From contig NZ_JAPONB010000001.1 in assembly GCF_026676115.1 (NCBI RefSeq), positions 1 to 64,000 of the forward strand: DNA of 64,000 bases, written 5' to 3'. Below are positions 8,439-16,218 of this stretch, in pieces (within the stretch, counting starts at the first letter, position 1; every line of letters starts with the position of its first letter). The notes under the pieces are model-generated. The model was not told the DNA's origin and ran no database searches. It saw nothing but the letters and a program-made list of their open reading frames with translations. This DNA comes from Salinimicrobium sp. TH3. Lineage in GTDB: Bacteria > Bacteroidota > Bacteroidia > Flavobacteriales > Flavobacteriaceae. Position numbers and translations under genes: made by a program.

Positions 8439-8519
8439 CTAGCAGTCAAAGATTGGCTGGAGCCCCTGTAGAGTTAGGGACTTGCAACAAAATGCCAATG
8501 TTGTTTTTTTAGTAATCAC
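8439..8519 (-). CDS. Leader peptide B (distal), C-terminal CKSLTLQGLQPIFDC
   Basis: This is a 26-codon frame from a GTG at 8519, close after the predicted promoter (8571-8578). The peptide starts MITKKTTLAFC and ends CKSLTLQGLQPIFDC, then TAG. No ATG is available in the open frame, so the GTG is the best start but remains uncertain. The last seven codons, the stop and the next base are identical in DNA to the proximal copy, while the eight codons before them differ mainly at silent positions. Both copies also share CAGCTGTA 12-13 nt after the stop, so the whole leader unit looks duplicated. It is the first frame a ribosome would meet on the SusC mRNA. Confidence 0.5.
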   Translation of the reverse strand: MITKKTTLAFCCKSLTLQGLQPIFDC

Positions 8520-8570
8520 CAGGTTTATTTCTAATTGGTTTGATAAAAGTATAAATAATTCTTAAAGAAA

Positions 8571-8578
8571 CAAATATA
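8571..8578 (-). promoter_or_regulatory. Putative promoter of the SusC leader/operon
   Basis: The minus strand reads TATATTTG, a full TAnnTTTG match. The predicted start point near 8564 would give a leader of about 370 nt before SusC, holding both short frames and all the inverted repeats. A clear -33 element is not seen. Confidence 0.5.
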
Positions 8579-8706
8579 AAATTGCTATTGTGATAAAATG
8601 AAGCTTTGGGAGTTGACTAAAATTGAAGGTAAAAAGAGGTCGGATTTCAATTTTTCGATCCCTCCTCAATCCACCGGTACCAGAGGGAAAGAAAAAACTA
8701 GAAAAA

Positions 8707-8737
8707 GAAAAAGCCCGGTTCCTGACCGGGCTTTTTC
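8707..8737. terminator. Bidirectional hairpin terminator
   Basis: GAAAAAGCCCGGT and ACCGGGCTTTTTC form a perfect inverted repeat with a 5-nt loop, A-rich on one side and T-rich on the other. It lies immediately downstream of the decayed proC tail and probably served as that gene's terminator. It now separates the acyl-CoA synthetase unit from the SusC leader. Confidence 0.8.
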
Positions 8738-8763
8738 ACACAACAATTTTTCTTAATTTATTT

Positions 8764-8880
8764 TTACTGTGCCAGCTCAATCGTTCTGTCAAAAGTAGCT
8801 TAAGCGGCACCTTGTATTAATTCCTTAACATTATTATCGTCCATGGAGTCAGGTACTGCAGGGGTTGTCCACCTTTTGAA
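8764..8880 (-). pseudogene. Decayed proC 3' fragment
   Basis: Read on the minus strand, this stretch aligns with the last 38 or so codons of the intact proC gene (10958-11764). A SKGG start is followed by a one-base frame change near 8868. Then DSMDDNNVKELI matches the intact protein residue for residue, and an in-frame TAA at 8800-8802 interrupts the match before a final frame resembling FDRAVEL. Conserved positions are those of protein-coding DNA, but the frame shift, internal stop and missing 5' two-thirds make it non-functional. Upstream bases around 8905-8925 still recall the ProC YFMNSML region. It sits just past the acyl-CoA synthetase gene, with its own terminator, so an old proC duplication or rearrangement is likely. 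Confidence 0.8.
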
Positions 8881-8973
8881 TCCTTAGCGAAATGACGATT
8901 TCAGTATTACTTCATAAAGTCAATTTTTGTTCTAAAGGTGAAAACATTTTAGGTTTGGGATTAGATGGAATTT

Positions 8974-10770
8974 TTAACTGTAAATCGACTGAATAAAATC
9001 CTGGTACTTCTCTATGATCGTTTTTCTTTTAAGCTTTAGGGTAGGAGTTAATTCCCCGCCTTCAATGGTCCATTCATTTGGAATTAACCGGAATTTCTTG
9101 ATTTGTTCTACAGGATTAAAATCCTGGTTGAATTGCGTGACAGATGCGCTTATTAATTCCCTCGCTTCCCTATCATGCATCACCTTGTCGTTCCCGGGAT
9201 AAGGTTTTTCCTGTTCCATATACCATTTTTTCAAGGCTTCAAAAGCAGGGACTACCAGAGCTCCTACAAATTTTTGTAGTTCCCCAACCACCATGATCTG
9301 CTCGATCCAGGGGCTCTCCACCATCTTATTTTCAATGGGTTGGGGTGCCACAAATTTCCCGCCGCTGGTTTTGATAAGTTCTTTCTTTCTATCGGTGATC
9401 TTCAGGAATTTCCCGTCTTTCATTTTTCCAATGTCGCCGGTACGCAGCCATTCTCCTTCCATTACCTCTTCAGTAAGATCGGGTCTTTTGTAATAGCCAA
9501 TCATTACGTTTGGTCCTTTGCACAGAATTTCTCCATCTTCGGCTATTTTCACCTCAACATCCTTCAGCAGTGGTCCCACAGTGCCAAACATCCTGTTCTT
9601 TTCGTCGTAACGATTCCCACTAATTATTGGTGAGGCTTCGGTGAGGCCGTAACCTTCCTGTATCACGATGTCGGCTGCAGTAAAGATCTTCAGCAAACGT
9701 ACCTGGCATGCAGCAGCTCCTGTAATGATAGATTTGATCTCGCCACCAAGGGCATCTCTCCATTTGCTGAAGATAAGCTTGTTGGCCAAGGCGAGCTGCA
9801 ACTTATAACTAAGGCTTTTTGGCTGATTGATCTCAAATCGCTCTGCCAGGCCCAGCGCCCAAAAGAATAGTTTCTTTTTAATTCCTGTCAGTTGATTTCC
9901 CTTGGCTAGAATGCCTTCGTAAATTTTCTCAAGAAGGCGTGGAACAGTAGTAAAAAGAGTTGGTTTAACCTCTTTAAGATTTGCGGCTATTGTATCCATA
10001 CTTTCCGCATAATAGACCGCTGCCCCGCTATAAAAAAAGCAGTAGGTTGCCATGCGTTCAAAAGCATGGTTAAGAGGCAGGAAACTTATCACTCTTTTTC
10101 CCTGTACTCCCACCTCCTGAATAACATCGGCAGCACCAAGGGAATTGCTAACGATGTTGCGGTGTGACAACATAACACCTTTTGGAGTTCCGGTTGTTCC
10201 TGAAGTATAAAGAATACTGGCAAGATCTGTTTCCTTTACAGCTACTTTTAGCTGTTGAACCTGCGACTTCTCCTCTGTTGTAAGCTCCTTCATTAATTGG
10301 GTTAGTTGAGGTAACCCGGGCACTTCCTTGAAAGAATAAACCTCCTGTAAAGCCGGTAAATTCTCTTTGATCTCTTTTATCTTTTTATAAAGAGGTTCAT
10401 CTCCAACGAAGATCATTTTCACACCTGCATCTTCCAGAATGAATTGTAATTCTTTAGTGGTGATATTTGGATAAACAGGAACAGACACAGCCCCAATCTG
10501 CTGAATTGCCAAATCCGCCATCATCCATTCGGGGCAGTTCTGGCTAATTATTCCAATTTTATCTTTTCCTTCTATACTGTTGTCACCTGCGGAAAATCCC
10601 ATTTTCAAAAGTGAGGCACTTATTTGATCTGCTTTTTCACTTACTTCGCTGGTGCTGTATTTTCTCCACTCACCATTTTCTTTAGCAGCAAGCATATCGG
10701 GAAGGGGGAAATTCTCAAGTTGATAATTAAGGCAGTCAAAAAGCCGCTTTGGATTTTGTTTAGATGCCAT
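8974..10770 (-). CDS. Long-chain fatty acid--CoA ligase (AMP-forming)
   Basis: This 598-residue ANL-superfamily enzyme activates long-chain fatty acids to acyl-CoA through an acyl-adenylate. The P-loop-like motif YTSGTTGTPKG is at 188-198, GYGLTEASP lies in the central block, and WLRTGDIGKMKDGKFLKITDRKKELIKTSGGK carries the hinge and C-terminal catalytic lysine. Length and order match bacterial/eukaryotic-like long-chain acyl-CoA synthetases. No signal peptide is seen; the enzyme should be cytoplasmic and membrane-associated. It follows proC on the same strand, but a terminator lies between them, so it is probably transcribed alone. Confidence 0.92.
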   Translation of the reverse strand: MASKQNPKRLFDCLNYQLENFPLPDMLAAKENGEWRKYSTSEVSEKADQISASLLKMGFSAGDNSIEGKDKIGIISQNCPEWMMADLAIQQIGAVSVPVYPNITTKELQFILEDAGVKMIFVGDEPLYKKIKEIKENLPALQEVYSFKEVPGLPQLTQLMKELTTEEKSQVQQLKVAVKETDLASILYTSGTTGTPKGVMLSHRNIVSNSLGAADVIQEVGVQGKRVISFLPLNHAFERMATYCFFYSGAAVYYAESMDTIAANLKEVKPTLFTTVPRLLEKIYEGILAKGNQLTGIKKKLFFWALGLAERFEINQPKSLSYKLQLALANKLIFSKWRDALGGEIKSIITGAAACQVRLLKIFTAADIVIQEGYGLTEASPIISGNRYDEKNRMFGTVGPLLKDVEVKIAEDGEILCKGPNVMIGYYKRPDLTEEVMEGEWLRTGDIGKMKDGKFLKITDRKKELIKTSGGKFVAPQPIENKMVESPWIEQIMVVGELQKFVGALVVPAFEALKKWYMEQEKPYPGNDKVMHDREARELISASVTQFNQDFNPVEQIKKFRLIPNEWTIEGGELTPTLKLKRKTIIEKYQDFIQSIYS

Positions 10771-10896
10771 TTGGTTCTTTTATCATTAAGTTATAAAAAT
10801 CTCTTTTTCCTGGAAGTTGGTAGGGACAATTCCCGGAGTGTAAAAATATCACATATTCAAATTAATAAGGGAGGGCTGCGGCTTTAAATATTGGAG

Positions 10897-10936
10897 AAAA
10901 AAAAGCCGGCAATGTTTTTGTAAAACACTGCCGGCT
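10897..10936 (-). terminator. proC terminator
   Basis: AGCCGGCA (10904-10911) and TGCCGGCT (10929-10936) pair, with additional TGTTTT/AAAACA pairing inside. On the minus strand the stem is followed by a run of eight T. It lies about 20 bp after the proC stop. Confidence 0.85.
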
Positions 10937-10957
10937 CAATATTGTCTCAAAATTTTT

Positions 10958-11764
10958 CTAACTCTCTTCTCCAAGTTCTACAGCCCGGTCAAAAGCAGCG
11001 TAGGCAGCCTCTTTGATCAATTCTTTTACATTATTGTCATCCATAGAATCCAGCGCTGCACGGGTAGTTCCTCCTTTTGAGGCCACCCTGTCCATCCATA
11101 GCGTAGGGGAAAGATCATTTTGGTTGAATAATTCCACTGCTCCTTCAAAGGTTTGGCTTACCAATACCCGGGAATCGTGTTCAGAAAAGCCCATTTTAAG
11201 AGCTGCTTCCAGCATAGAATTCATAAAGTAAAAAACATATGCGGGACCACTACCCGATATTCCTGTTGAGGCATCTATAAAATTCTCATTCTTAACATGA
11301 ATGGACTCTCCGGTTGTATCGAGAAGATTTCTTATCATAAGCAGCTCCACTCTTGAAACTTCCTTACTTTCGGTGTAGGAGGTAACTCCTTTTCCTACCT
11401 GGGCAGGTAAATTGGGCATCGACCTTACTACTTTCTTAATTCCCAGTCCTTCCTGGATCCTGCCAATGGTTACTCCGGCCATTAAAGAAACAGCAATCTG
11501 TTCTTTATGCATCAATGGCTTCATTCTCTCAAATAGTTCTTCGCTGTGAAAAGGTTTTACCGCAATAAAAACCACATCGGCTTCGGGTAAGGCATCTTCC
11601 AGTTTTTCATGAACATCAAAAATTCCCATATCCTTCAGCAGAACGGTCTTGTCTGGCGACACATCATAAATCATCAGCTTTCGCCTGTTTAAAAATGTTG
11701 ATGATGCCATCCCTTCTGCGTAGGTAAGACCCATATTTCCTCCTCCAATAACTAAAACTTTCAT
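10958..11764 (-). CDS. proC: Pyrroline-5-carboxylate reductase
   Basis: This 268-residue enzyme performs the last step of proline synthesis, NAD(P)H-dependent reduction of pyrroline-5-carboxylate. The N-terminal Rossmann motif is VIGGGNMG at 4-11. VFIAVKP and SLMAGVTIGRIQ are family blocks, and the C-terminal dimer domain has GISGSGPAYVFYFMNSMLEAALKMG and ASKGGTTRAALD. The length is usual. It has its own terminator. A broken copy of its 3' end lies 2 kb downstream, past the acyl-CoA synthetase gene. Confidence 0.95.
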   Translation of the reverse strand: MKVLVIGGGNMGLTYAEGMASSTFLNRRKLMIYDVSPDKTVLLKDMGIFDVHEKLEDALPEADVVFIAVKPFHSEELFERMKPLMHKEQIAVSLMAGVTIGRIQEGLGIKKVVRSMPNLPAQVGKGVTSYTESKEVSRVELLMIRNLLDTTGESIHVKNENFIDASTGISGSGPAYVFYFMNSMLEAALKMGFSEHDSRVLVSQTFEGAVELFNQNDLSPTLWMDRVASKGGTTRAALDSMDDNNVKELIKEAAYAAFDRAVELGEES

Positions 11765-11981
11765 TACTTTAATATTTTGTAAGGTTTGTGCAAAGACTGT
11801 ACAGGATCGCTCCTTAAAGTAATAAATTCTGAAGTTTCTTTTCTGAATTTCACTAATCCCTTTAATAATCAGGCTTATACAATATTTTGTGCTTCTGTTT
11901 TAACCCCGACATTTCGTCAATAACCTGAAAAGGCGTCAGTATCTGAAGCACTTCAGCAGGAAAACTTAGGGGTTTAATTGA

Positions 11982-11989
11982 TATATTTG
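11982..11989 (+). promoter_or_regulatory. Putative promoter of the M28 peptidase gene
   Basis: TATATTTG matches TAnnTTTG. Its expected start point near 11996 lies between two possible start codons of the peptidase and therefore favours the ATG at 12020 over the codon at 11978. Confidence 0.5.
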
Positions 11990-12019
11990 GTCAAAACAGA
12001 TATAAAAATATTAGTACTT

Positions 12020-13576
12020 ATGAGAAAATTTTCAGGAATATTGGTGCTATGGGCGCTCCTCTGGGGGCAGTTCTCTTTTGCACAAACCAGCGATGAAGTC
12101 ATTCAAAACATCATTCAGGAAGCCGAAGAGAATTCCAAACTTGAAGAACTGGCGCACCAGTTGCTTGACAGTATTGGCCCCAGGTTAGTAGGAACTCCTC
12201 AAATGAACAATGCACACAATTGGGCAGTAAAGAAATTTGAAAGCTGGGATATCCCGGCCGAAAAGCAGAAGTGGGGCGAATGGCGCGGCTGGGAACGCGG
12301 AATTACGCACATTGACATGATCGAACCGCGTGTACAAAGTCTCGAAGGAAGACAGCTGGCGTGGAGTCCATCAACCGGGAAAAAACCTGTGACCGCCGGG
12401 GTGATCACGCTGCCCGAAACTGTTTTAGACTCTATGGCTTTTCAACGCTGGCTTCCAAACGTGAAAGGGAAATTTGTGCTTATTTCCATGAAAGAGCCAA
12501 CCGGCCGGCCAGATTATAACTGGGAAGAGTTTGCAACCGAAGCATCTTTTCAAAAAATGAAACGTAAACGCCAGGAACAAACTGAGGCCTGGAGAGATAA
12601 GTTCCGCACAATTGGTTATACCTCACGTACCTTGCCCGCGGCACTGGAAAAAGCAGGAGCGGTTGGGGTTATTACTTCCAACTGGTCGGACGGATTTGGA
12701 GTGAACAAGATCTTTGGAGCCTACACTAAAAAAGTACCAACCCTGGATCTTGCCCTTGAAGACTACGCAATGCTTTACAGGCTGGCCGAAAATGGCAGCA
12801 AGCCAAAAATAAGGGTAACTGCGGAATCTAAAGACCTTGGGATGGTTCCCACTTTCAACACTATTGCGACTATCGAGGGAAGCGAATTACCTGAAGAATA
12901 CGTAATACTATCGGCTCATTTTGATTCCTGGGACGGTGGAACCGGTGCGACCGATAATGGTACCGGAGTTATTGTAATGATGGAAGCTGCAAGAATTCTG
13001 AAAGAGCACTATCCTAACCCAAAGCGTACTATTATTGTTGGCTTGTGGGGTAGCGAAGAGCAGGGGCTCAATGGTTCCCGTGCCTTTGTAGAAGATCATC
13101 CCGAAATTGTGAAGAATACCCAGGCGGTTTTCAACCAGGACAACGGCACCGGAAGAGTGGTGCGTATTTCGGGCAATGGCTTTTTACACGCCTATGATTA
13201 CCTGGGAGACTGGCTTTCTAGAGTGCCCGATACTGTTGCAGATCATGTGGAGACTAACTTCCCCGGAAAACCGGGTCGCGGCGGATCTGATTATGCATCT
13301 TTCCTCGCCGCCGGAGTGCCTGCATTTAATTTAAGTTCTCTTAACTGGTCCTATTGGAACTACACCTGGCACACCAACCGTGATACCTATGACAAGATCG
13401 TATTTGATGATGTGAGAAATAATGTTATCCTTACAGCAGTACTTGCTTATATGGCAAGTGAAGATGAGGAGGTGACTTCCCGGGAGCAGATAAAGCTGCC
13501 TAATAATGAACGAACCGGAGAGCCTGAAACCTGGCCAGAGCCAAGTTCCCCAACCCGAAGAGGCGGAGTGGAGTAA
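12020..13576 (+). CDS. Secreted M28-family zinc aminopeptidase
   Basis: This is a 518-residue exported peptidase. A signal peptide MRKFSGILVLWALLWGQFSFAQ starts at the chosen ATG; an alternative codon 42 bp upstream lies before the predicted promoter and is rejected. A PA-like insert (about 120-270, with AGAVGVITSNWSDG) precedes the M28 core: AHFDSWDGGTGATDNGTG supplies zinc ligands H300 and D312, and GSEEQGLNGS the catalytic E346 and ligand E347. The late zinc-site block includes NQDNGTGR and a histidine near the end (YTWHTNRDTYDK). It probably trims peptides in the periplasm. It is a stand-alone gene ending in a shared terminator region with the convergent HD gene. Confidence 0.9.
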   Translation: MRKFSGILVLWALLWGQFSFAQTSDEVIQNIIQEAEENSKLEELAHQLLDSIGPRLVGTPQMNNAHNWAVKKFESWDIPAEKQKWGEWRGWERGITHIDMIEPRVQSLEGRQLAWSPSTGKKPVTAGVITLPETVLDSMAFQRWLPNVKGKFVLISMKEPTGRPDYNWEEFATEASFQKMKRKRQEQTEAWRDKFRTIGYTSRTLPAALEKAGAVGVITSNWSDGFGVNKIFGAYTKKVPTLDLALEDYAMLYRLAENGSKPKIRVTAESKDLGMVPTFNTIATIEGSELPEEYVILSAHFDSWDGGTGATDNGTGVIVMMEAARILKEHYPNPKRTIIVGLWGSEEQGLNGSRAFVEDHPEIVKNTQAVFNQDNGTGRVVRISGNGFLHAYDYLGDWLSRVPDTVADHVETNFPGKPGRGGSDYASFLAAGVPAFNLSSLNWSYWNYTWHTNRDTYDKIVFDDVRNNVILTAVLAYMASEDEEVTSREQIKLPNNERTGEPETWPEPSSPTRRGGVE

Positions 13577-13579
13577 AAA

Positions 13580-13670
13580 AAGCGCAAGTGGCGCTTATAA
13601 AATACAACAAAAAGCTGCAGGAAGAACCTGTCACTAAGGTGTCAAAAAGGGGATTTTCTGCAGCTATTTT
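13580..13670. terminator. Terminator region between convergent genes
   Basis: Two nested signals are present. AAGCGC/GCGCTT (13580-13596) is a short hairpin right after the peptidase stop. AGCTGCAG (13613-13620) and CTGCAGCT (13658-13665) form an 8-bp stem with a 37-nt loop, followed by ATTTTATTTT. The second hairpin can serve the plus-strand gene and, with AAAA on its other side, the minus-strand gene. Confidence 0.65.
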
Positions 13671-14193
13671 ATTTTAAGTTGAGAGCTTTTTTGCCTTCGT
13701 TAACTTCTTTACAGGCTTTTTCAAAAAGGATTGGATCGCCACCCACAAGAACTCTGGTGAGCTTATCCATTTCTGAAAGATATTTAGGGCCGAAGCCGGG
13801 ATTGTTCTTAACAATATCGGGAGTATTGTCAATGACATCTGCCAGTTTAATGGTCTTTGCCTCATTGCTTATGGTGGCCTGTCGCTCCACCTCCTTATCT
13901 TTTCTCCTGCGTCGGTTTAAATGGGGGTATTTCTCCTTTACAAATTCATCTGTAAGCTCCTCAACCAGCTGAGCTACTTTATTTCCAAACTTCTTTTTTA
14001 TTTCTTCAATTTCCACCGGGGTATCTTCCACCACATCATGCAGGTATGCCGCGCAGATCATTTCGGTAGTATGAGAAACGGTGCGAACAGTCTCTGCAAC
14101 TCTTTTAGGGTGTTCAATATAGAGTTCTTCAGAATATTTTCGCAGTTGTTCCCCATGTGCCTTCCGTGCAAACTCTAAAGCTTTTTCCTCCAT
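13669..14193 (-). CDS. HD-domain phosphohydrolase (MESH1/SpoT-like)
   Basis: This 174-residue single-domain protein has the HD metal-site pattern of (p)ppGpp hydrolases: H28 in EHPKRV, H52-D53 in YLHDVVEDT, and D119 in IKLADVIDN. It resembles the hydrolase domain of RelA/SpoT without the synthetase, TGS or ACT domains, so it is a small alarmone hydrolase candidate (Mesh1-like). The catalytic residues appear intact. It is monocistronic and ends at the shared terminator. The substrate is inferred from the family; other HD proteins of this size cleave nucleotides other than ppGpp. Confidence 0.8.
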   Translation of the reverse strand: MEEKALEFARKAHGEQLRKYSEELYIEHPKRVAETVRTVSHTTEMICAAYLHDVVEDTPVEIEEIKKKFGNKVAQLVEELTDEFVKEKYPHLNRRRRKDKEVERQATISNEAKTIKLADVIDNTPDIVKNNPGFGPKYLSEMDKLTRVLVGGDPILFEKACKEVNEGKKALNLK

Positions 14194-14250
14194 GTCTTTT
14201 CTTTTTAAAATAGGGAATTTTTTTGAAGTTGGAAAAGAGCGAATAAAAAA

Positions 14251-14366
14251 GAGGCCCTTAAAAAGCTATGAAAATCGTCATCCTGAATTTATTTCAGAAT
14301 TTCCTGCACGAGAACCTGAAATTAGTTCAGGCTCATACATAATTTGATTTACTTTTTAAGGACCTC
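14251..14366. repeat. 116-bp element with inverted ends
   Basis: GAGGCCCTTAAAAAG (14251-14265) and CTTTTTAAGGACCTC (14352-14366) are inverted with one mismatch in 15. Inside, CCTGAATTTATTTCAG (14282-14297) and CTGAAATTAGTTCAGG are again inverted, so the whole element can fold into one long hairpin. On the minus strand one end is followed by a T run, so it may act as the terminator of the upstream lipoprotein gene. A small non-autonomous repeat is the alternative. It carries no reading frame of note. Confidence 0.55.
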
Positions 14367-14386
14367 CTAAAATGTCATTTTGGGAA

Positions 14387-14761
14387 CTATTTGTTTAGAG
14401 GCGCTCCCACAGGAATTGAACAGTCATGCCCCGGTTCTCCATGTGCAGGATTCACGCTTGGGGTTTGATCTACCCTAATAGGCGAAACCGAAGTTGAAGG
14501 CAATTGGCTGGTAGGAGTAGGGTTGGGTGTACTTCCCGCACTGGCATTCAATGGTGCACCTACCGGAAGATCACACCTGTGGCCTGGCAACCCATGGGCC
14601 GGGTTCACCTTTACTTCTTCGGTACCTTCGGCTTTAGAAGTGGTTTCGGAAGTTTCCTGTGGCGTGGCTTCGGCAGTCTTCTCTTCGTCTTTACAGGAAA
14701 CCATAAGGATCAATCCCAGGACAACTATGATGTAATTAATGTTTAAATTTTTCATTTTCAA
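14387..14761 (-). CDS. Small lipoprotein with two NPAHGxPGHxC repeats
   Basis: This 124-residue protein of unknown function has a lipoprotein signal ending at VSC (C23). A short acidic, Thr/Glu-rich linker follows. Two copies of a 21-residue unit of the form VNPAHGxPGHxCxxPVGAPLN lie at about 52-72 and 103-123, separated by a Pro/Ser/Thr linker. The spaced His, His and Cys in each unit suggest a metal or haem ligand set, but nothing here proves it. The gene starts 1 bp after the end of the DUF1028 gene upstream and is likely cotranscribed with it. An ATG at 14755 is an equally good start. Confidence 0.7.
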   Translation of the reverse strand: MKMKNLNINYIIVVLGLILMVSCKDEEKTAEATPQETSETTSKAEGTEEVKVNPAHGLPGHRCDLPVGAPLNASAGSTPNPTPTSQLPSTSVSPIRVDQTPSVNPAHGEPGHDCSIPVGAPLNK

Positions 14762-14762
14762 T

Positions 14763-15755
14763 TTATTTTATGAGGTTCAGTAATTCTTGTGACGGGATGT
14801 TAAGAAGTCCTGCAGAGGGTAATCTACGGGTCATTTCCTTCCAGTTTTCATCTTCTTTGAAAACAGCTTCAAAAATGGGTTTTGCTTCGTCCATTCTTCC
14901 GCTGTTTGCGAGTGCTACTGCAGTCCAGTACTGCATTTCCAGGTTATCGGGAAACAATTCCATGGCATTCCCGTACTCCTCCAGCGCTTTGTCTACTTTG
15001 TTTGCTTCCATTGCCAGGTCACCACGGTTCATAAATTCATAGGCTCGGGCAACCTTTAGCAAACGTTCAAGTTCTACCAGGGGTTGTTCATGATCGTCCA
15101 CGCGAAGGTCGATCTTTTTTTCTTCCCATGCATTCTCCACTTTCTTGGGACCAACAACCAGGATGGCAGCCGACTGACTTCCGCGGATATCTCCCCCGGC
15201 AGCCTCGGCAGCCTGAAGCACTTTTAAAACCCTTTCGGCCAGTGGTAGTTTGGCATTGTCTAGGAATGCCTTTTGCATAGCAGGAACTACAGTGGCATTG
15301 AGCATCATATTAGCCTGAACGGAATAATTTTGTCCGGTGATATGATCTGCAGCTTCCACGCAGTTTTCGCCCGTATGTGCAGCAGTGTTTCCTGAAGTAT
15401 CCAAAAATGCCACCTGGCGGTACTCTTTTCCTTCATCTTGTGCCAGCAAAATACCTAATGCTTCTGAAGGTTGTTTCCCCTGTTCCATTAGCTCCAGCCC
15501 TTGAGGCCCATAAGCCGGGTTGACAAAGGATTGGGTCGCAACCACTCCCACCCCCGATTTTCCCCAGGAGACGATAGAGCCAACAGAAAACCAGTGGCTT
15601 TGTACTCCCACAGCCATTTCTCCGGTTTTCGCATCTCTTGCCACTATTGAATAAGTGTGTGCAAAAGCATCTTTCATGATCTCAGGATTTTTAGTCTGGG
15701 AAAATACGGAAGTGCAACAAAAGATGGTAAGTAGAGAAAGGATCTTCATGATCAA
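14763..15755 (-). CDS. DUF1028-domain exported protein with TPR-like tail
   Basis: This is a 330-residue protein with a signal peptide ending at VFSQ (about residue 20). The DUF1028 domain spans about 29-240, with HTYSIVARDAKTGEMAVGVQSHWFSVGS and the block GPQGLELMEQG. DUF1028 proteins have an Ntn-hydrolase-like fold, but no reaction is established to my knowledge. The C-terminal 90 residues form TPR-like helices (YEFMNRGDLAMEANKVDKALEEYGNAMELFPDN). It precedes the small repeat lipoprotein by 1 bp. The function remains open; hydrolysis of an amide in the periplasm is a reasonable guess from the fold. Confidence 0.8.
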   Translation of the reverse strand: MIMKILSLLTIFCCTSVFSQTKNPEIMKDAFAHTYSIVARDAKTGEMAVGVQSHWFSVGSIVSWGKSGVGVVATQSFVNPAYGPQGLELMEQGKQPSEALGILLAQDEGKEYRQVAFLDTSGNTAAHTGENCVEAADHITGQNYSVQANMMLNATVVPAMQKAFLDNAKLPLAERVLKVLQAAEAAGGDIRGSQSAAILVVGPKKVENAWEEKKIDLRVDDHEQPLVELERLLKVARAYEFMNRGDLAMEANKVDKALEEYGNAMELFPDNLEMQYWTAVALANSGRMDEAKPIFEAVFKEDENWKEMTRRLPSAGLLNIPSQELLNLIK

Positions 15756-15970
15756 ATATTTTTTTTAAATGTAATAAATATTCCTTTATCGGAAATATGG
15801 TGGTTGTTCCCGTAAATTCTGATGATTCTAATTAAATTATATGAAGATCAAATTAACAGAGATATGAGTTCGCGAGATATTGGGATAAATTAATTTGTTG
15901 AATTAAGGGTGACGATCTGGGAACTTTTACAGGCATTCCTAACAATGCCAGATAAACCCAACAAAAATTT

Positions 15971-16003
15971 AAAAACCTGATAATCATTGATTAACAGGTT
16001 TTT
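15971..16003 (-). terminator. tRNA-Arg terminator
   Basis: AAAAACCTG (15971-15979) and CAGGTTTTT (15995-16003) form a 9-bp stem with a 15-nt loop about 20 bp past the 3' end of the tRNA, with flanking A/T runs. Confidence 0.7.
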
Positions 16004-16024
16004 AATCTTTTTTAAAAATTGAAG

Positions 16025-16096
16025 TAGCCTCGCCAAGAATCGAACTTGGATCTACAGTTTAGGAAACTACTATTCTATCCATTGAACTACGAGGCC
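16025..16096 (-). tRNA. tRNA-Arg (CCT)
   Basis: The reverse complement folds as a 72-nt tRNA: acceptor stem GGCCTCG/CGAGGCT with one G-U pair, D-stem GTTC/GAAT, anticodon loop TTCCTAA giving CCT, and T-arm CCAAG-TTCGATT-CTTGG. The discriminator is A, and CCA is not encoded. Confidence 0.92.
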
Positions 16097-16218
16097 GGGT
16101 GGCGTGCAAATTTAAAAACTTCCATTAAGTAATCGTAAAATAATATCAGAAAATGAAAAAATAGGCAAAACTTCATCTTCAGGAATCCTGTAAATTAGTG
16201 ACTCTAAAAATCTTTAAA

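Noticed and set aside
8270-8490. A tandem ligand-binding riboswitch in the SusC leader
   Set aside because: The two repeats each contain a hairpin (CUCUU/AAGAG and CCCU/AGGG), but the stems are out of register and the differences follow codon third positions. A coding explanation is better, and I recognise no known riboswitch core.
8623-8820. 65-codon plus-strand frame upstream of the acyl-CoA synthetase
   Set aside because: It runs through the perfect terminator hairpin and the antisense of the proC remnant and resembles no protein.
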